Shown in pieces: positions 1 to 7,830 of a stretch of 43,644 bases of DNA (position 1 is its first letter; the number at the start of each line of letters is the position of its first letter). The DNA is from UBA10161 sp964581105 (GTDB lineage Archaea; Micrarchaeota; Micrarchaeia; Anstonellales; Anstonellaceae). The stretch is from assembly GCA_964581105.1 (NCBI GenBank), contig CAZOMB010000010.1:1-43644 (forward strand), read 5' to 3'. The translations under genes and the position numbers were made by a program. The notes below the pieces were generated by a model that saw nothing but the letters and a program-made list of their open reading frames with translations, did no database searches and was not told the DNA's origin.

Positions 1-578
1 GGATACACTATATTTGCATGTTGTTCAAGAAACAGAAGGTGGGAAAAGGACACCAGAACTTCAAGGAGATGGGGAACCAACAGCTTATTGACATAAACAA
101 GAAGCTGGAATTGGCAAACAGCAAATCCATGGAGTTCTGCAACAAGGCAGGGCTAAAGTTTGTGAGCTTCAAGTTCAGCTATAATGTTCCGCTTTCAAGA
201 TATTGTTTTGGAAGGGATAAAGCCTTGTTGAACCCTGAATCAATTTGCAAATTCACTGATAAGGAATTGGCTGCAATTGTTGGGCATGAGGTTGGGCATG
301 CATATGTTCATTTTGAGGGAGAGGTCTTTCCTTACTCACGGAAACGCGAGTATTTGGCAGATGCGTTTTCTGCAAAGATGACTGGAGGGCCGCTGGCAAT
401 GATATCAGTCCTGGAAAAAAGAAAGAAAGTCATGAAAGAGGTTGGGCAGGACATTGGCAAGCTGGAACGCTTTTTGCATAGGATATTCAGCTTTTTGGTG
501 CATCCAACAGAAAAGAACAGAATAAGAAACTTAGAAAAAATTTGGCAACCCAAACCAGCAAAAGAAGGCATAGCTTGA
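1..578 (+). CDS. M48-like zinc metallopeptidase, possibly 5'-partial
   Basis: A predicted zinc-dependent endopeptidase. Counting from the ATG at 18, it shows HEVGH at residues 90-94 (two zinc ligands and the catalytic Glu), REYLAD at about 110-115 (E111 is the likely third ligand), and HPTEKNRIRNL near the C-terminus, the HP-x-x-x-R-I pattern typical of M48 (HtpX/Ste24) peptidases. The first ATG gives 186 residues with no membrane segment, whereas HtpX normally has N-terminal transmembrane helices. The frame is open upstream to the window edge with no stop, so the true start may lie outside. If ATG 18 is the start, this is a soluble stand-alone M48 domain. It converges on the rps7 end of the RNAP operon. 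Confidence 0.75.
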   Translation, partial: IHYICMLFKKQKVGKGHQNFKEMGNQQLIDINKKLELANSKSMEFCNKAGLKFVSFKFSYNVPLSRYCFGRDKALLNPESICKFTDKELAAIVGHEVGHAYVHFEGEVFPYSRKREYLADAFSAKMTGGPLAMISVLEKRKKVMKEVGQDIGKLERFLHRIFSFLVHPTEKNRIRNLEKIWQPKPAKEGIA

Positions 579-595
579 GAAATTACTCTTTAGCC

Positions 596-606
596 TGAAA
601 AAACAA
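596..606 (-). terminator. T-rich terminator after rps7
   Basis: On the minus strand a T6 tract (A598-603 on the plus strand) lies about 20 nt beyond the rps7 stop, in the short gap between converging genes. Oligo-T without a strong hairpin is the usual archaeal terminator. This would end the RNAP-ribosomal operon. Confidence 0.5.
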
Positions 607-621
607 TCTGTCCAGTCGCCC

Positions 622-1227
622 CTAACGGGAGCTCCTGGCCATTCTTTCTGTTTCGTCCCTTTTCTTTATTGCATATGAGGAGTTGGCATCCCCTTTTGCT
701 GCAAATTCTATTTCATTTGCAAGAGCATCAGGCAGGGTTTTCTTGTTGTCAAATGCGCCTATTATTGCTGCCATTGCAATATTTTTCAATGCCATGTCAA
801 GCCTGCGTGAAGCTGAAACATCAACTGCCACCTGGTAAGATACGCCGCCCATTGATACGCGGGTAAAGTCTTCGCGAGGGGCAGCATTCTGTGCTGCGTC
901 AACAAGAAGCTGCACAGGATTTTTCCCTGTCTTTTTTGCGACTATGGAAAATGCCTTTTCAACAATTGACAAGGCCTTGCTCTTTTTTCCCTGAAGCCTT
1001 CCCCTTGTCCTTATTACTTTGCCAGAGGTTTTCTCTCCTGTGCCGCCACGCATCAGTTTGTTTGCAAGCCTTTCAACTATATTCACTTTGCTTTTGCCAA
1101 ACTGCTTTTTTGCATGCCTTCCGTGCGTGTGAAGGCTTGCCCTTGCCAGGTTTACGTAAGCAGTGAATGAAGGGTCAGTGACCTTGACATCATTTGTTGT
1201 GTATTTTCCGAATATTTTTGTGTCCAT
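622..1227 (-). CDS. rps7: Small ribosomal subunit protein uS7
   Basis: A 201-residue archaeal S7, which nucleates the 30S head on 16S rRNA. The sequence carries family segments such as NIVERLANKLMRGG, NPVQLLVDAAQNAAPRED and GGVSYQVAVDVSASRR, and ends in the usual basic tail (ERMARSSR). Its length fits archaeal S7 of about 190-215 residues. It starts 4 nt after the rps12 stop and is the last gene of the operon in this window. EF-2 or EF-1alpha, often next in archaeal str operons, is absent here. Confidence 0.96.
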   Translation of the reverse strand: MDTKIFGKYTTNDVKVTDPSFTAYVNLARASLHTHGRHAKKQFGKSKVNIVERLANKLMRGGTGEKTSGKVIRTRGRLQGKKSKALSIVEKAFSIVAKKTGKNPVQLLVDAAQNAAPREDFTRVSMGGVSYQVAVDVSASRRLDMALKNIAMAAIIGAFDNKKTLPDALANEIEFAAKGDANSSYAIKKRDETERMARSSR

Positions 1228-1231
1228 TCAC

Positions 1232-1660
1232 TTACCTCTTTGGCTTTTCCTTTCTCTTTTTCACAAGCATTTGCAAATCAACGCCATTTACTTTTATCAC
1301 TTTGTAGCGGACCCCAGGGATTGAGCCCATCTGCCCTCTTTGGGAGCCGCCCAATCCGTCTATTGTAACCTCATCATGCTCGTCAATGTAATTGATTGCA
1401 CCGTCGCGCGGAGCAAATGCTGTGATTATTTTCCCGTTTTTTATGAGCTGTATTTTAACGCACTTTATCAATCCTGAGTGGGGCTGCTTTTGCTCAAGCG
1501 CCTTTTTCTCAATGACTATGCCTTTTGCCATTGGCGAGCCTTCAACTGGGTCGTATTTTTCCTTAAGCCTTAGCTTTTTCCTTTTCCAGGTTTTCTTGAG
1601 CCAGCGGCGGCGCTTTCTCTTCCTTGCAATTGAGCGGCCTGACAATTCTCCTCTTCCCAT
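1232..1660 (-). CDS. rps12: Small ribosomal subunit protein uS12
   Basis: A 142-residue archaeal S12, the decoding-centre protein of the 30S subunit. Diagnostic segments are PMAKGIVIEKKALEQKQPHSG, KCVKIQLIKNGK, and ITAFAPRDGAINYIDEHDEV followed by a glycine-rich stretch; the basic N-terminus (RKRKRRRWLKK) contacts rRNA. The ATG at 1660 is preceded by GGAGG with an 8-nt spacer, lying inside a two-hairpin leader (1661-1705) that is nearly identical to the one before rpoA''. This is unlike any other gene in the operon and suggests local translational control. Confidence 0.96.
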   Translation of the reverse strand: MGRGELSGRSIARKRKRRRWLKKTWKRKKLRLKEKYDPVEGSPMAKGIVIEKKALEQKQPHSGLIKCVKIQLIKNGKIITAFAPRDGAINYIDEHDEVTIDGLGGSQRGQMGSIPGVRYKVIKVNGVDLQMLVKKRKEKPKR

Positions 1661-1705
1661 GGAAATTTCCTCCGAAATTTACAGACAGTTGCCCGCAGGC
1701 AACTG
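1661..1705 (-). promoter_or_regulatory. Two-hairpin leader of rps12 (copy 2)
   Basis: Read on the minus strand from 7 nt after the nusA stop. A perfect 8-bp stem CAGTTGCC/GGCAACTG closes the loop TGCG (1686-1705). The linker TCTGT follows, then a perfect 7-bp stem AAATTTC/GAAATTT closing the loop GGAG (1663-1680), then CC and the ATG. The Shine-Dalgarno GGAGG is displayed by the second loop. The leader before rpoA'' has the same linker, second hairpin, loops and spacing but a different first-stem sequence. A structured RNA element is inferred from this covariation. Confidence 0.75.
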
Positions 1706-1712
1706 GATAAAA

Positions 1713-2135
1713 TCACTTTGATGCGAGCCTCAAGTCGCAGTTAAACCTGCGCTGCAAAAGGGCCCTTCCAAGCTTTATCCTGTCACCATTCCTTCCTATT
1801 GCATTGCCCCTGTCCTTTTCATCGACATGGACAAATGCTGTTTTGGATTCCATTTTCTCATGAACATTTATATTTTTCACAGGTATCTGGCCAAAAAGGT
1901 TGCGTATGAACTGTTCCATGTCATCAGAGCCCTCAAATACCAGGACCTGCCTTGCAAATTCCTGGCGGACTTTTGTTATGTTTGACCCTTTTTTGCCTAT
2001 TGCCTTCCCAAGGTCCCCGTGCTTTACTATGAATGCAACAGCCTTGTCTGTTATAAGGCAGTCTGATACACAAGCCCCTGTGAGAGACTCAAATGTTGTT
2101 ATGCATTTTATGTCGTCTTTTGATAGCTCTATCAT
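1713..2135 (-). CDS. nusA: Archaeal NusA-like KH-domain transcription factor
   Basis: A 140-residue archaeal NusA with only the two KH domains, lacking the S1 and N-terminal RNAP-binding domains of bacterial NusA. The first KH has GKAIGKKGSNITKVRQ (about 42-57) and the second GNAIGRNGDRIKLGR (about 111-125), each with the GxxG loop that grips single-stranded RNA. It probably binds nascent RNA near the polymerase. It lies in its conserved place between rpl30e and rps12 and starts about 5 nt after the rpl30e stop. Confidence 0.93.
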   Translation of the reverse strand: MIELSKDDIKCITTFESLTGACVSDCLITDKAVAFIVKHGDLGKAIGKKGSNITKVRQEFARQVLVFEGSDDMEQFIRNLFGQIPVKNINVHEKMESKTAFVHVDEKDRGNAIGRNGDRIKLGRALLQRRFNCDLRLASK

Positions 2136-2139
2136 TTAG

Positions 2140-2472
2140 TCACTTTGCCATTTGCAGTATTCCTGAGTTTCCTGCTTCATATACTGTGAGCATTGAAACA
2201 GGGTGCGGCCTTCCTGCTATTGTCCCAAGCTCAAATGATGTTCCCCCATATATTATAGTGGGTATTCCTGAAAGCCTGCAAAAGTGCATAGCATCCTGCA
2301 AAAGCTCTTCAGGGCAGTTGCTTGAGAATATTATTAGCTTTGCATGGCCTGATAAAACATTTTTTACTCCCCTGTTTGCCCCAAATTCCACTTTTCCTGA
2401 GTCTACGCACTGGCGGATTGCCTTCCCAAGGCTTGAGCCTTTTTCCTGCTTTGACTTCTTTTTCCTTGCCAT
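2140..2472 (-). CDS. rpl30e: Large ribosomal subunit protein eL30
   Basis: A 110-residue member of the L7Ae/L30e RNA-binding family, found in archaea and eukaryotes. Family segments are GVKNVLSGHAKLIIFSSNCP, HFCRLSGIPTIIYGGTSFELG and GRPHPVSMLTVYEAGNSGIL; it binds kink-turn RNA on the 50S subunit. The N-terminus has an extra basic stretch (MARKKKSKQEKG). It follows rpoA'' after about 50 nt and precedes nusA, the standard archaeal order. Confidence 0.94.
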   Translation of the reverse strand: MARKKKSKQEKGSSLGKAIRQCVDSGKVEFGANRGVKNVLSGHAKLIIFSSNCPEELLQDAMHFCRLSGIPTIIYGGTSFELGTIAGRPHPVSMLTVYEAGNSGILQMAK

Positions 2473-2522
2473 TCAAAACACCGGGAACAACTTGTATGAG
2501 GCATAAGTAATAAAAACAGCTC

Positions 2523-4937
2523 TTAAAGCTTCATCTTCAGCTTCACAAGCCCTGTGCCAACCGGGACTGTCTGCCCTATTATTATGTTTTCAGTTACCCC
2601 TATGAGCTTGTCCTCTTCTGCCCTTACTGCTGCGTTTATCAGGTGCTTTACTGTTTCCTCAAATGCTGCGCGGGCCAATACTCCTGCTTTTCCCCCTGAA
2701 AGCCCGTGCCTTCCAATTGACTTTATTTCCCCGTCCATTGTCATTGCATCTGCCAAAAGCATGCAGTGGCGGATGTCAACATTAAGGTTTTGCATGCTCA
2801 GCACCTGCTTTATCTCATTCACAAGCGCATTTCTTGCTGCCTCAATGCCAAGCACCCTTGCTATTTCCTGGATGTCATTGGTATAGGTCCTTTTTGCGTC
2901 AACTTTTTGGTTTTTTATTACTGTTGCAAGGTTTGAGCCCGCAGTCCTTATGAAATACTTGCCATCTTTGCCTTTTACAACTATTGTCCTTTTTATCTTC
3001 TCAATTCCTTTTATGTGAAGTTGCCTAAGCCTGTTTGTCATTCTCCTGATGTTTTTCAAAGATGATGCAGTCGGCTTTACTATTATTGTATTGTCTTTTG
3101 ATTCCATGTGCGAGCCTGCTATTGACTTTACTCTTCTCCTTATTTCATCCATTTTCACTCCTTCTGCGTCAATTTCAGTCTGCTCAACTGTTATTGTAAT
3201 CCGCTTTTCAGCAAAATTCTCCTCAATATATGCAACCTTGTTCAAAGTTGTCCTTTCTATCCTTTTTGCAGCCTCTTTTGCCTTGTCATATGAAGATGAG
3301 AACTCATCCTTCAGGTAAATGTCCATTATCGGCTTTTTTGGCTCTTTTCTTGCGTCAACAAGCTCTATGAGCCTTGGAAGGCCTGTTGGCACCTGCTCTG
3401 CCACGCCTGCATAGTGGAAAGTCCGCATAGTATTGTGTGTGATTACCCCTTCAAATGTTGTGAATGTTTCAGTTCCTGGGACAGTGAAATCATATACATA
3501 TTGGTGTGCTGTTTCCACATGCTCTATTTTCTCTATCTCATCCCAAACAACATGGCTTTGCGCTGCTCTCTGCAGCATTGCAAGCTGTGGCACATGTATT
3601 TTCTTCTTCTTTGCAGCAGACTCAATTAATGAAATGTATTTCACAAGCGTTGAGCGGCCAACATAGCCTCTTTTCCTGAAGTTGTTTGTCAGCCTTGATG
3701 GAATTCCTGCCAAGCAGGCTGCTTTTGAGAGCTCTTCACCTATCCCTGGTATTACATCAACCAAATTGTAGCCCTGGCTTAGTGAAAGTGATGACAGAGT
3801 CTCAAGCTGCCTCTTTTTTTCCTCCCTGTCTGAGCCTATGAGCTCAAGGAATCTGCCTGCATAGCGGTAGGAAATTGAAAGGTTGTGCGACTTTTTGTCT
3901 GAGCGCTTTGATGCAAATATGCCAAGCCTTGCCAAAAGCATGCACAAGCCATCAATGAGTTCTTTTGATTTTGAGGAGGCGCGTATCACTTTCCTTGAAA
4001 CACTTATGCTGCCATCCCCGTCAAAATAGCCGCGAAGAAGTGATGCTATGAAATCCTGCGGTGCATTGTAAGCAAAATCTGGGATGCATTTTTTGTGCGA
4101 GGACTGGCCGCAAGTTGACTTGAAGAGCTGTGACATGAGTGTGGAGTTTATCCTGATGTCATGCGCTGGCGCAAAGCCCCTGAAGTTGTCATACTCATTA
4201 TAAGTAAATCCATACGAATCAGCAAACCTGCGCACTCTTTCCAGGATTTTTCCATTTGTATTTGAAATTGAAAGAAAGTTCCTCATTGCATTGCCTTCTG
4301 CTATGTATATGCCTGCAAGCCAGCCAAGCTGCTTTCCAAGCTCAAGCTCACAAGGCATTGGCTTGCTGCCCTCTCTAGGATAGGCATAAAGCATTCCATT
4401 TGAGCAGACCATGTGTTTCAGCTTTTCCTTGAGTGCCTGCTTTGCATCAACTGAAACCTGAGAGGCTGCCTTGCACTCTGGAAGGTTTTTCAGAACAGGC
4501 AGTCTGTCTTTTGGCTTTAAAGAAGAGCCTGCAACAGGCACAATGCAATTCCTCTTTCTTATTACAAATGAGTGGAATGGTGTTGCTGTGATTTTCCTTC
4601 CTGACCTCAAGTATATGCAGATAAGCTGGGGCGGGCTTTTGTGGCGCGAGAGTGCGCTTACTTTTTTCCATTCAATCTTTTCATTCTGATTAAGGCTTGG
4701 TGCAAGTACCTCTATTGGAAGGTCGCAGATTTGGTGCCCTTTTTCCTCTGAAAAGCCAAATCTTTCAAATGCAGAGTCAATAAACTCGCCTATTTCCACT
4801 GCCTTTGTTTTTCCTTCATGCGAAACAAGAACTTTTTCACTATATGGGATTGACATTTGTGTGCCTGGCTCGCCGATTGACTGTGCCGCAACTATGCCAA
4901 CTGCCTCGCCAACATCAATTTTATTTTTCTTTGCCAT
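2523..4937 (-). CDS. rpoA2: DNA-directed RNA polymerase subunit A'' with intein
   Basis: An 804-residue precursor of the C-terminal part of the largest RNAP subunit. The N-extein (1-28) ends in AQSIGEPGTQM and the C-extein resumes with TMRTFHYAGVAEQVPTGLPRL, the conserved trigger-loop region. Removing the 474-residue insert leaves about 330 residues, somewhat short for A'' (usually 370-400), with a short N-terminus. The C-terminal part includes GIEAARNALVNEIKQVL and the assembly region GRHGLSGGKAGVLARAAFEET. The ATG at 4937 is fixed by GGAGG 8 nt upstream inside a two-hairpin leader shared with rps12. An 88-residue ORF separates it from rpoA'. Confidence 0.96.
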   Translation of the reverse strand: MAKKNKIDVGEAVGIVAAQSIGEPGTQMSIPYSEKVLVSHEGKTKAVEIGEFIDSAFERFGFSEEKGHQICDLPIEVLAPSLNQNEKIEWKKVSALSRHKSPPQLICIYLRSGRKITATPFHSFVIRKRNCIVPVAGSSLKPKDRLPVLKNLPECKAASQVSVDAKQALKEKLKHMVCSNGMLYAYPREGSKPMPCELELGKQLGWLAGIYIAEGNAMRNFLSISNTNGKILERVRRFADSYGFTYNEYDNFRGFAPAHDIRINSTLMSQLFKSTCGQSSHKKCIPDFAYNAPQDFIASLLRGYFDGDGSISVSRKVIRASSKSKELIDGLCMLLARLGIFASKRSDKKSHNLSISYRYAGRFLELIGSDREEKKRQLETLSSLSLSQGYNLVDVIPGIGEELSKAACLAGIPSRLTNNFRKRGYVGRSTLVKYISLIESAAKKKKIHVPQLAMLQRAAQSHVVWDEIEKIEHVETAHQYVYDFTVPGTETFTTFEGVITHNTMRTFHYAGVAEQVPTGLPRLIELVDARKEPKKPIMDIYLKDEFSSSYDKAKEAAKRIERTTLNKVAYIEENFAEKRITITVEQTEIDAEGVKMDEIRRRVKSIAGSHMESKDNTIIVKPTASSLKNIRRMTNRLRQLHIKGIEKIKRTIVVKGKDGKYFIRTAGSNLATVIKNQKVDAKRTYTNDIQEIARVLGIEAARNALVNEIKQVLSMQNLNVDIRHCMLLADAMTMDGEIKSIGRHGLSGGKAGVLARAAFEETVKHLINAAVRAEEDKLIGVTENIIIGQTVPVGTGLVKLKMKL
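3432..4853 (-). mobile_element. Intein with LAGLIDADG homing endonuclease in RpoA''
   Basis: Residues 29-502 of the RpoA'' precursor. The splice start is Ser29 (SIPYSEKVLVSHEG). Block B has TPFH with the TxxH pattern at about 119-122. Two dodecapeptides, WLAGIYIAEGN (206-216) and LLRGYFDGDGS (300-310), keep their acidic catalytic residues. Blocks F/G read VYDFTVPGTETFTTFEG and end in the canonical His501-Asn502, followed by Thr as the +1 extein residue. All splicing and nuclease residues look intact, so it is probably a functional, still mobile intein at the catalytic trigger-loop region. Confidence 0.95.
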
Positions 4938-4982
4938 GGAAATTTCCTCCGAAATTTACAGACATGGAATCGCAATTCCATG
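4938..4982 (-). promoter_or_regulatory. Two-hairpin leader of rpoA'' (copy 1)
   Basis: On the minus strand, 11 nt after the upstream ORF's stop. A perfect 8-bp stem CATGGAAT/ATTCCATG closes the loop TGCG (4963-4982), followed by TCTGT, then the 7-bp stem AAATTTC/GAAATTT with loop GGAG (4940-4957), then CC and ATG. Compared with the rps12 leader, loop, linker and second hairpin are identical, while six of the eight base pairs in the first stem differ but remain paired. In both copies the upstream gene's stop reads TGATTTT. In this copy the 5' strand CATGGAA could also pair with TTCCATG at the start codon. Confidence 0.75.
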
Positions 4983-4993
4983 CCTGATGAAAA

Positions 4994-5260
4994 TCATGCG
5001 GAGCCTGCAAATGCATATGGTCCTTTTGGCTCTTTGCCCATTGTCCTGATTACCTTAAAGCCCTCTTTTGTTTGCTTATCATAGAATCCTTTGCCTTTGT
5101 CAGGTGAAATATCAGTCCTGCCGTAGAAAACCCTGCTGTAATTTTTTTCTGGCAACTTGCCAATGACTGCCCCTGTTATTTTGCCGATTATGTAAGCGGT
5201 TTTTTCCCTTTTAGTGTACTTTTTCTGATGGGTCGGGTCATTTACTCGTTTGATTGTCAT
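4994..5260 (-). CDS. Hypothetical 88-residue basic protein inside the RNAP operon
   Basis: Not recognised. The 88-residue product is rich in Lys, Tyr and Gly, with a segment AYIIGKITGAVIGKLPEKNY and a tail FKVIRTMGKEPKGPYAFAGSA. It has no cysteines and no clear membrane span. The start is supported by GAGGTG overlapping the rpoA' stop codon about 7 nt upstream. It lies between rpoA' and rpoA'', which are normally adjacent in archaea, so it is an insertion into a very conserved gene order. It may be an RNAP-associated or RNA-binding protein, but that rests only on position and charge. Confidence 0.7.
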   Translation of the reverse strand: MTIKRVNDPTHQKKYTKREKTAYIIGKITGAVIGKLPEKNYSRVFYGRTDISPDKGKGFYDKQTKEGFKVIRTMGKEPKGPYAFAGSA

Positions 5261-5269
5261 GTGAACACC

Positions 5270-7822
5270 TCATGCATCGTGCTCTTCCCTCTTTATTTCA
5301 ATTGGGGCTTCTGTCTTTATGTTTGCCTGTATAGGGTCTTGCCCGTCCCCTCCATAAAGGAACTGGACTATTGCCCCCCTGCTGTCCCTTACTGACAAAT
5401 CCTGTGAAACCACCATGTCCTGCAAGGCGTTTATCAGCCTGCGCTGCATGTAGCCTGACCTTGCTGTCCTTATTGCAGTGTTGACAAGTGATTCCCTTCC
5501 GCCCATTGAGTGGTGGAAAAATTCTGTTGGCAAAAGGCCTTTTTTGAATGAGCCGAAAACAAATCCGCGTGCTTCTGCGCCAAGGTCTTTTTTCCGGTAG
5601 TGTATTAATGTCCTTCCCCTATAGCCCCTTGAGAGCCTTTTGCTTCTTACTGCCTGCTGGCCAACCATTGCAGCCATCTGTATTGCGTTCAAAAGAGAGC
5701 CGCGGGCGCCGATTTTTGCCATAATAAGCGCAGTGTTGTCATAGCCCAAAGAGCGCTCAACAATTGTTCCTGCAGATTCCCTTGCCCTTGAGGTTATCTG
5801 CATTACTTTTTCCTCAAGCGATTCCTTTAGTGACAGGCCTGGCGAGCGCTCAAGTGTTTTGTTCTTGTACTGGACTATTGCTGCCTCTATTTCCCTTTTC
5901 ATCTCGTCCTGAAGCTCTTCAAGCTTTTTGCTGTTCTCCTTGCTGAGTGTATAGTTTGCAAGGGAAACTGAAAGCCCGTAATTTGAAATCACATTCAAGA
6001 GCATGTGGGTAGATACATCTATGAACCTGCGTGCTTCCTCTGAGCCTCTTTTGTGGAAAATCTGCTCAAGTATTTCATTTTCATATGAGCGGCTTTCAAG
6101 GGCGCCTGAAAGCATGATGCCGTCCTTTATTACAACAAGGGAGTCTGGGTCCTGCTTTGGGTCTTTTGACTTGCTAAGCTTGCCTCTCACTTTTATGTTA
6201 AGCTCTTTTGGAAGCAACATTGAGAGTATGAGCTTTCCGGAGTAAAGCTCTCCCCTGTCAGGCTTTGGCAGTTTGCTCATGCCTGCCATTGCAAGAAGCT
6301 GGCATGCCTCGCTTTTTGTGAAATCCATTTTTTGCCTTGTGAAAAAGTATGCCCCTGACACATAGTCCTCTTGGGGCTTTATTATTGCATGGCCATGCCT
6401 TGGGGAAATTATCTGGTCATGCACTTTCATCAGCATCTCTGCCTCAACGCGGGCCTCCTCATTCTGTATTACGTGGAGGTTCATTTCATCCCCGTCAAAG
6501 TCTGCGTTGTATGGCGGGCAAACCACAGGGTTTAGCCTGAAGGTTTTTCCTGGCAATACTCTTACTGAGTGGCACATTATTGAAATCCTGTGTAATGATG
6601 GCTGCCTGTTGAAAAGCACTGTGTCGCCATTTATGAGCTGCCTTTCAACAGTATAGCCAGGCCCAAACATTGCAAGTATTTCCTCGCGTGAGCCAGGCGT
6701 GACCCTTATCCTCTTTCCATCTTGCCTTATTATGTATTCTGCCTTTGGGTAATCATCTGAAGTCACGTACTTTTTGCACTGCTCAAGGTTCCAGTTTGTC
6801 ACTTTTACAGGCACTGTCATTTCCTGTGCAACTGATTGAGGGACCCCGACTTCTGATATTGAGATGTTTGGGTCTGGGGAAATCACTGTCCTTGCTGAGA
6901 AATTTACCCTTTTTCCTGACAAGTTGTACCTGAACCTGCCTTCTTTTCCTTTGAGCCTTTGTGAAAGTGTTTTCAGGGGCCGGCCAGACCTGTGGCGTGC
7001 TGGAGGGACGTTTGATGTCTCGTTGTTAAAGTAAGTTGTCACATGGTACTGGACAAGCTCCCAAAGGTCCTCAATTATGAGCTGGGGCGCGCCTGCATTT
7101 ATGTTTGCCTCAAGCCTTTGGTTTATCCTCATTATGTCAACCAGCTTGTGAGTCAAATCATCCTCAGACCTGTCTCCTGTCTCAAGTGTTATTGAAGGGC
7201 GCACTGATACTGGGGGAACCAAAAGGGCAGTTATTACCATCCATTCTGGCCTCGCATATTTTGGGTCAAAGCCAAGCACGCGCAAGTCCTTGTCAGGTAT
7301 TGCTGCAAGCCAGTCACGCACTTCTGTTGGCAGCATTGGAGAGCCGTCTTTTGTGAATGTGGTTGGCCTCAAAAGCTTTATGTCAGGGATTTTTGTCTCC
7401 TTGTCATAAGGCGAGTGCTGCTTTTTCTTTATCTTTGACTTCATCTCAACCTCAATGTCCGCGTCTATTTTTTCTGCAAGCTCTGCTATTTCCTTTTCCG
7501 AGAGAAGAATTCTTTTTGTTGTTGGGCAGGTTGAGCGCAAAAGGAAAAGAATTGTTTTTGAAAACTCTGGGTGTATGACTGGCCTTACAAGCTCAATGTG
7601 CGCAAAGTGGCCTGGGCAGCTTCTTAATTTTCCTCCGCATGTCTTGCATTTTAAGCCAGGGTCAATTACTCCCATTTTCGGGTCAACCAATCCGCCGTCA
7701 ATTGGGTATGAGTCGTCATTATATGTGTCTGGCACTGTTATTTTCACTGATGAGCTTCTCCTTATCATCTCTGGGGAAAAGAGCGTGAACTTGATGCGGT
7801 CAATCATTTTTGTTATGTCCAT
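5270..7822 (-). CDS. rpoA1: DNA-directed RNA polymerase subunit A'
   Basis: The N-terminal two-thirds of the largest subunit (850 residues), carrying the catalytic Mg site NADFDGDEMNLH and the hallmarks GKRVNFSARTVISPDP, FNRQPSLHR and YGGDGQDP. The first clamp zinc site, CKTCGGKLRSCPGH, is intact. At the place of the second zinc site, where other archaea have CxxC and a later CxxC, this protein has STCPTTKR and HSPYDK, so three of four cysteines are gone. It follows rpoB' with an 8-nt gap, and the following small ORF has its ribosome site over this gene's stop. Confidence 0.97.
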   Translation of the reverse strand: MDITKMIDRIKFTLFSPEMIRRSSSVKITVPDTYNDDSYPIDGGLVDPKMGVIDPGLKCKTCGGKLRSCPGHFAHIELVRPVIHPEFSKTILFLLRSTCPTTKRILLSEKEIAELAEKIDADIEVEMKSKIKKKQHSPYDKETKIPDIKLLRPTTFTKDGSPMLPTEVRDWLAAIPDKDLRVLGFDPKYARPEWMVITALLVPPVSVRPSITLETGDRSEDDLTHKLVDIMRINQRLEANINAGAPQLIIEDLWELVQYHVTTYFNNETSNVPPARHRSGRPLKTLSQRLKGKEGRFRYNLSGKRVNFSARTVISPDPNISISEVGVPQSVAQEMTVPVKVTNWNLEQCKKYVTSDDYPKAEYIIRQDGKRIRVTPGSREEILAMFGPGYTVERQLINGDTVLFNRQPSLHRISIMCHSVRVLPGKTFRLNPVVCPPYNADFDGDEMNLHVIQNEEARVEAEMLMKVHDQIISPRHGHAIIKPQEDYVSGAYFFTRQKMDFTKSEACQLLAMAGMSKLPKPDRGELYSGKLILSMLLPKELNIKVRGKLSKSKDPKQDPDSLVVIKDGIMLSGALESRSYENEILEQIFHKRGSEEARRFIDVSTHMLLNVISNYGLSVSLANYTLSKENSKKLEELQDEMKREIEAAIVQYKNKTLERSPGLSLKESLEEKVMQITSRARESAGTIVERSLGYDNTALIMAKIGARGSLLNAIQMAAMVGQQAVRSKRLSRGYRGRTLIHYRKKDLGAEARGFVFGSFKKGLLPTEFFHHSMGGRESLVNTAIRTARSGYMQRRLINALQDMVVSQDLSVRDSRGAIVQFLYGGDGQDPIQANIKTEAPIEIKREEHDA

Positions 7823-7830
7823 TGCAGCAC

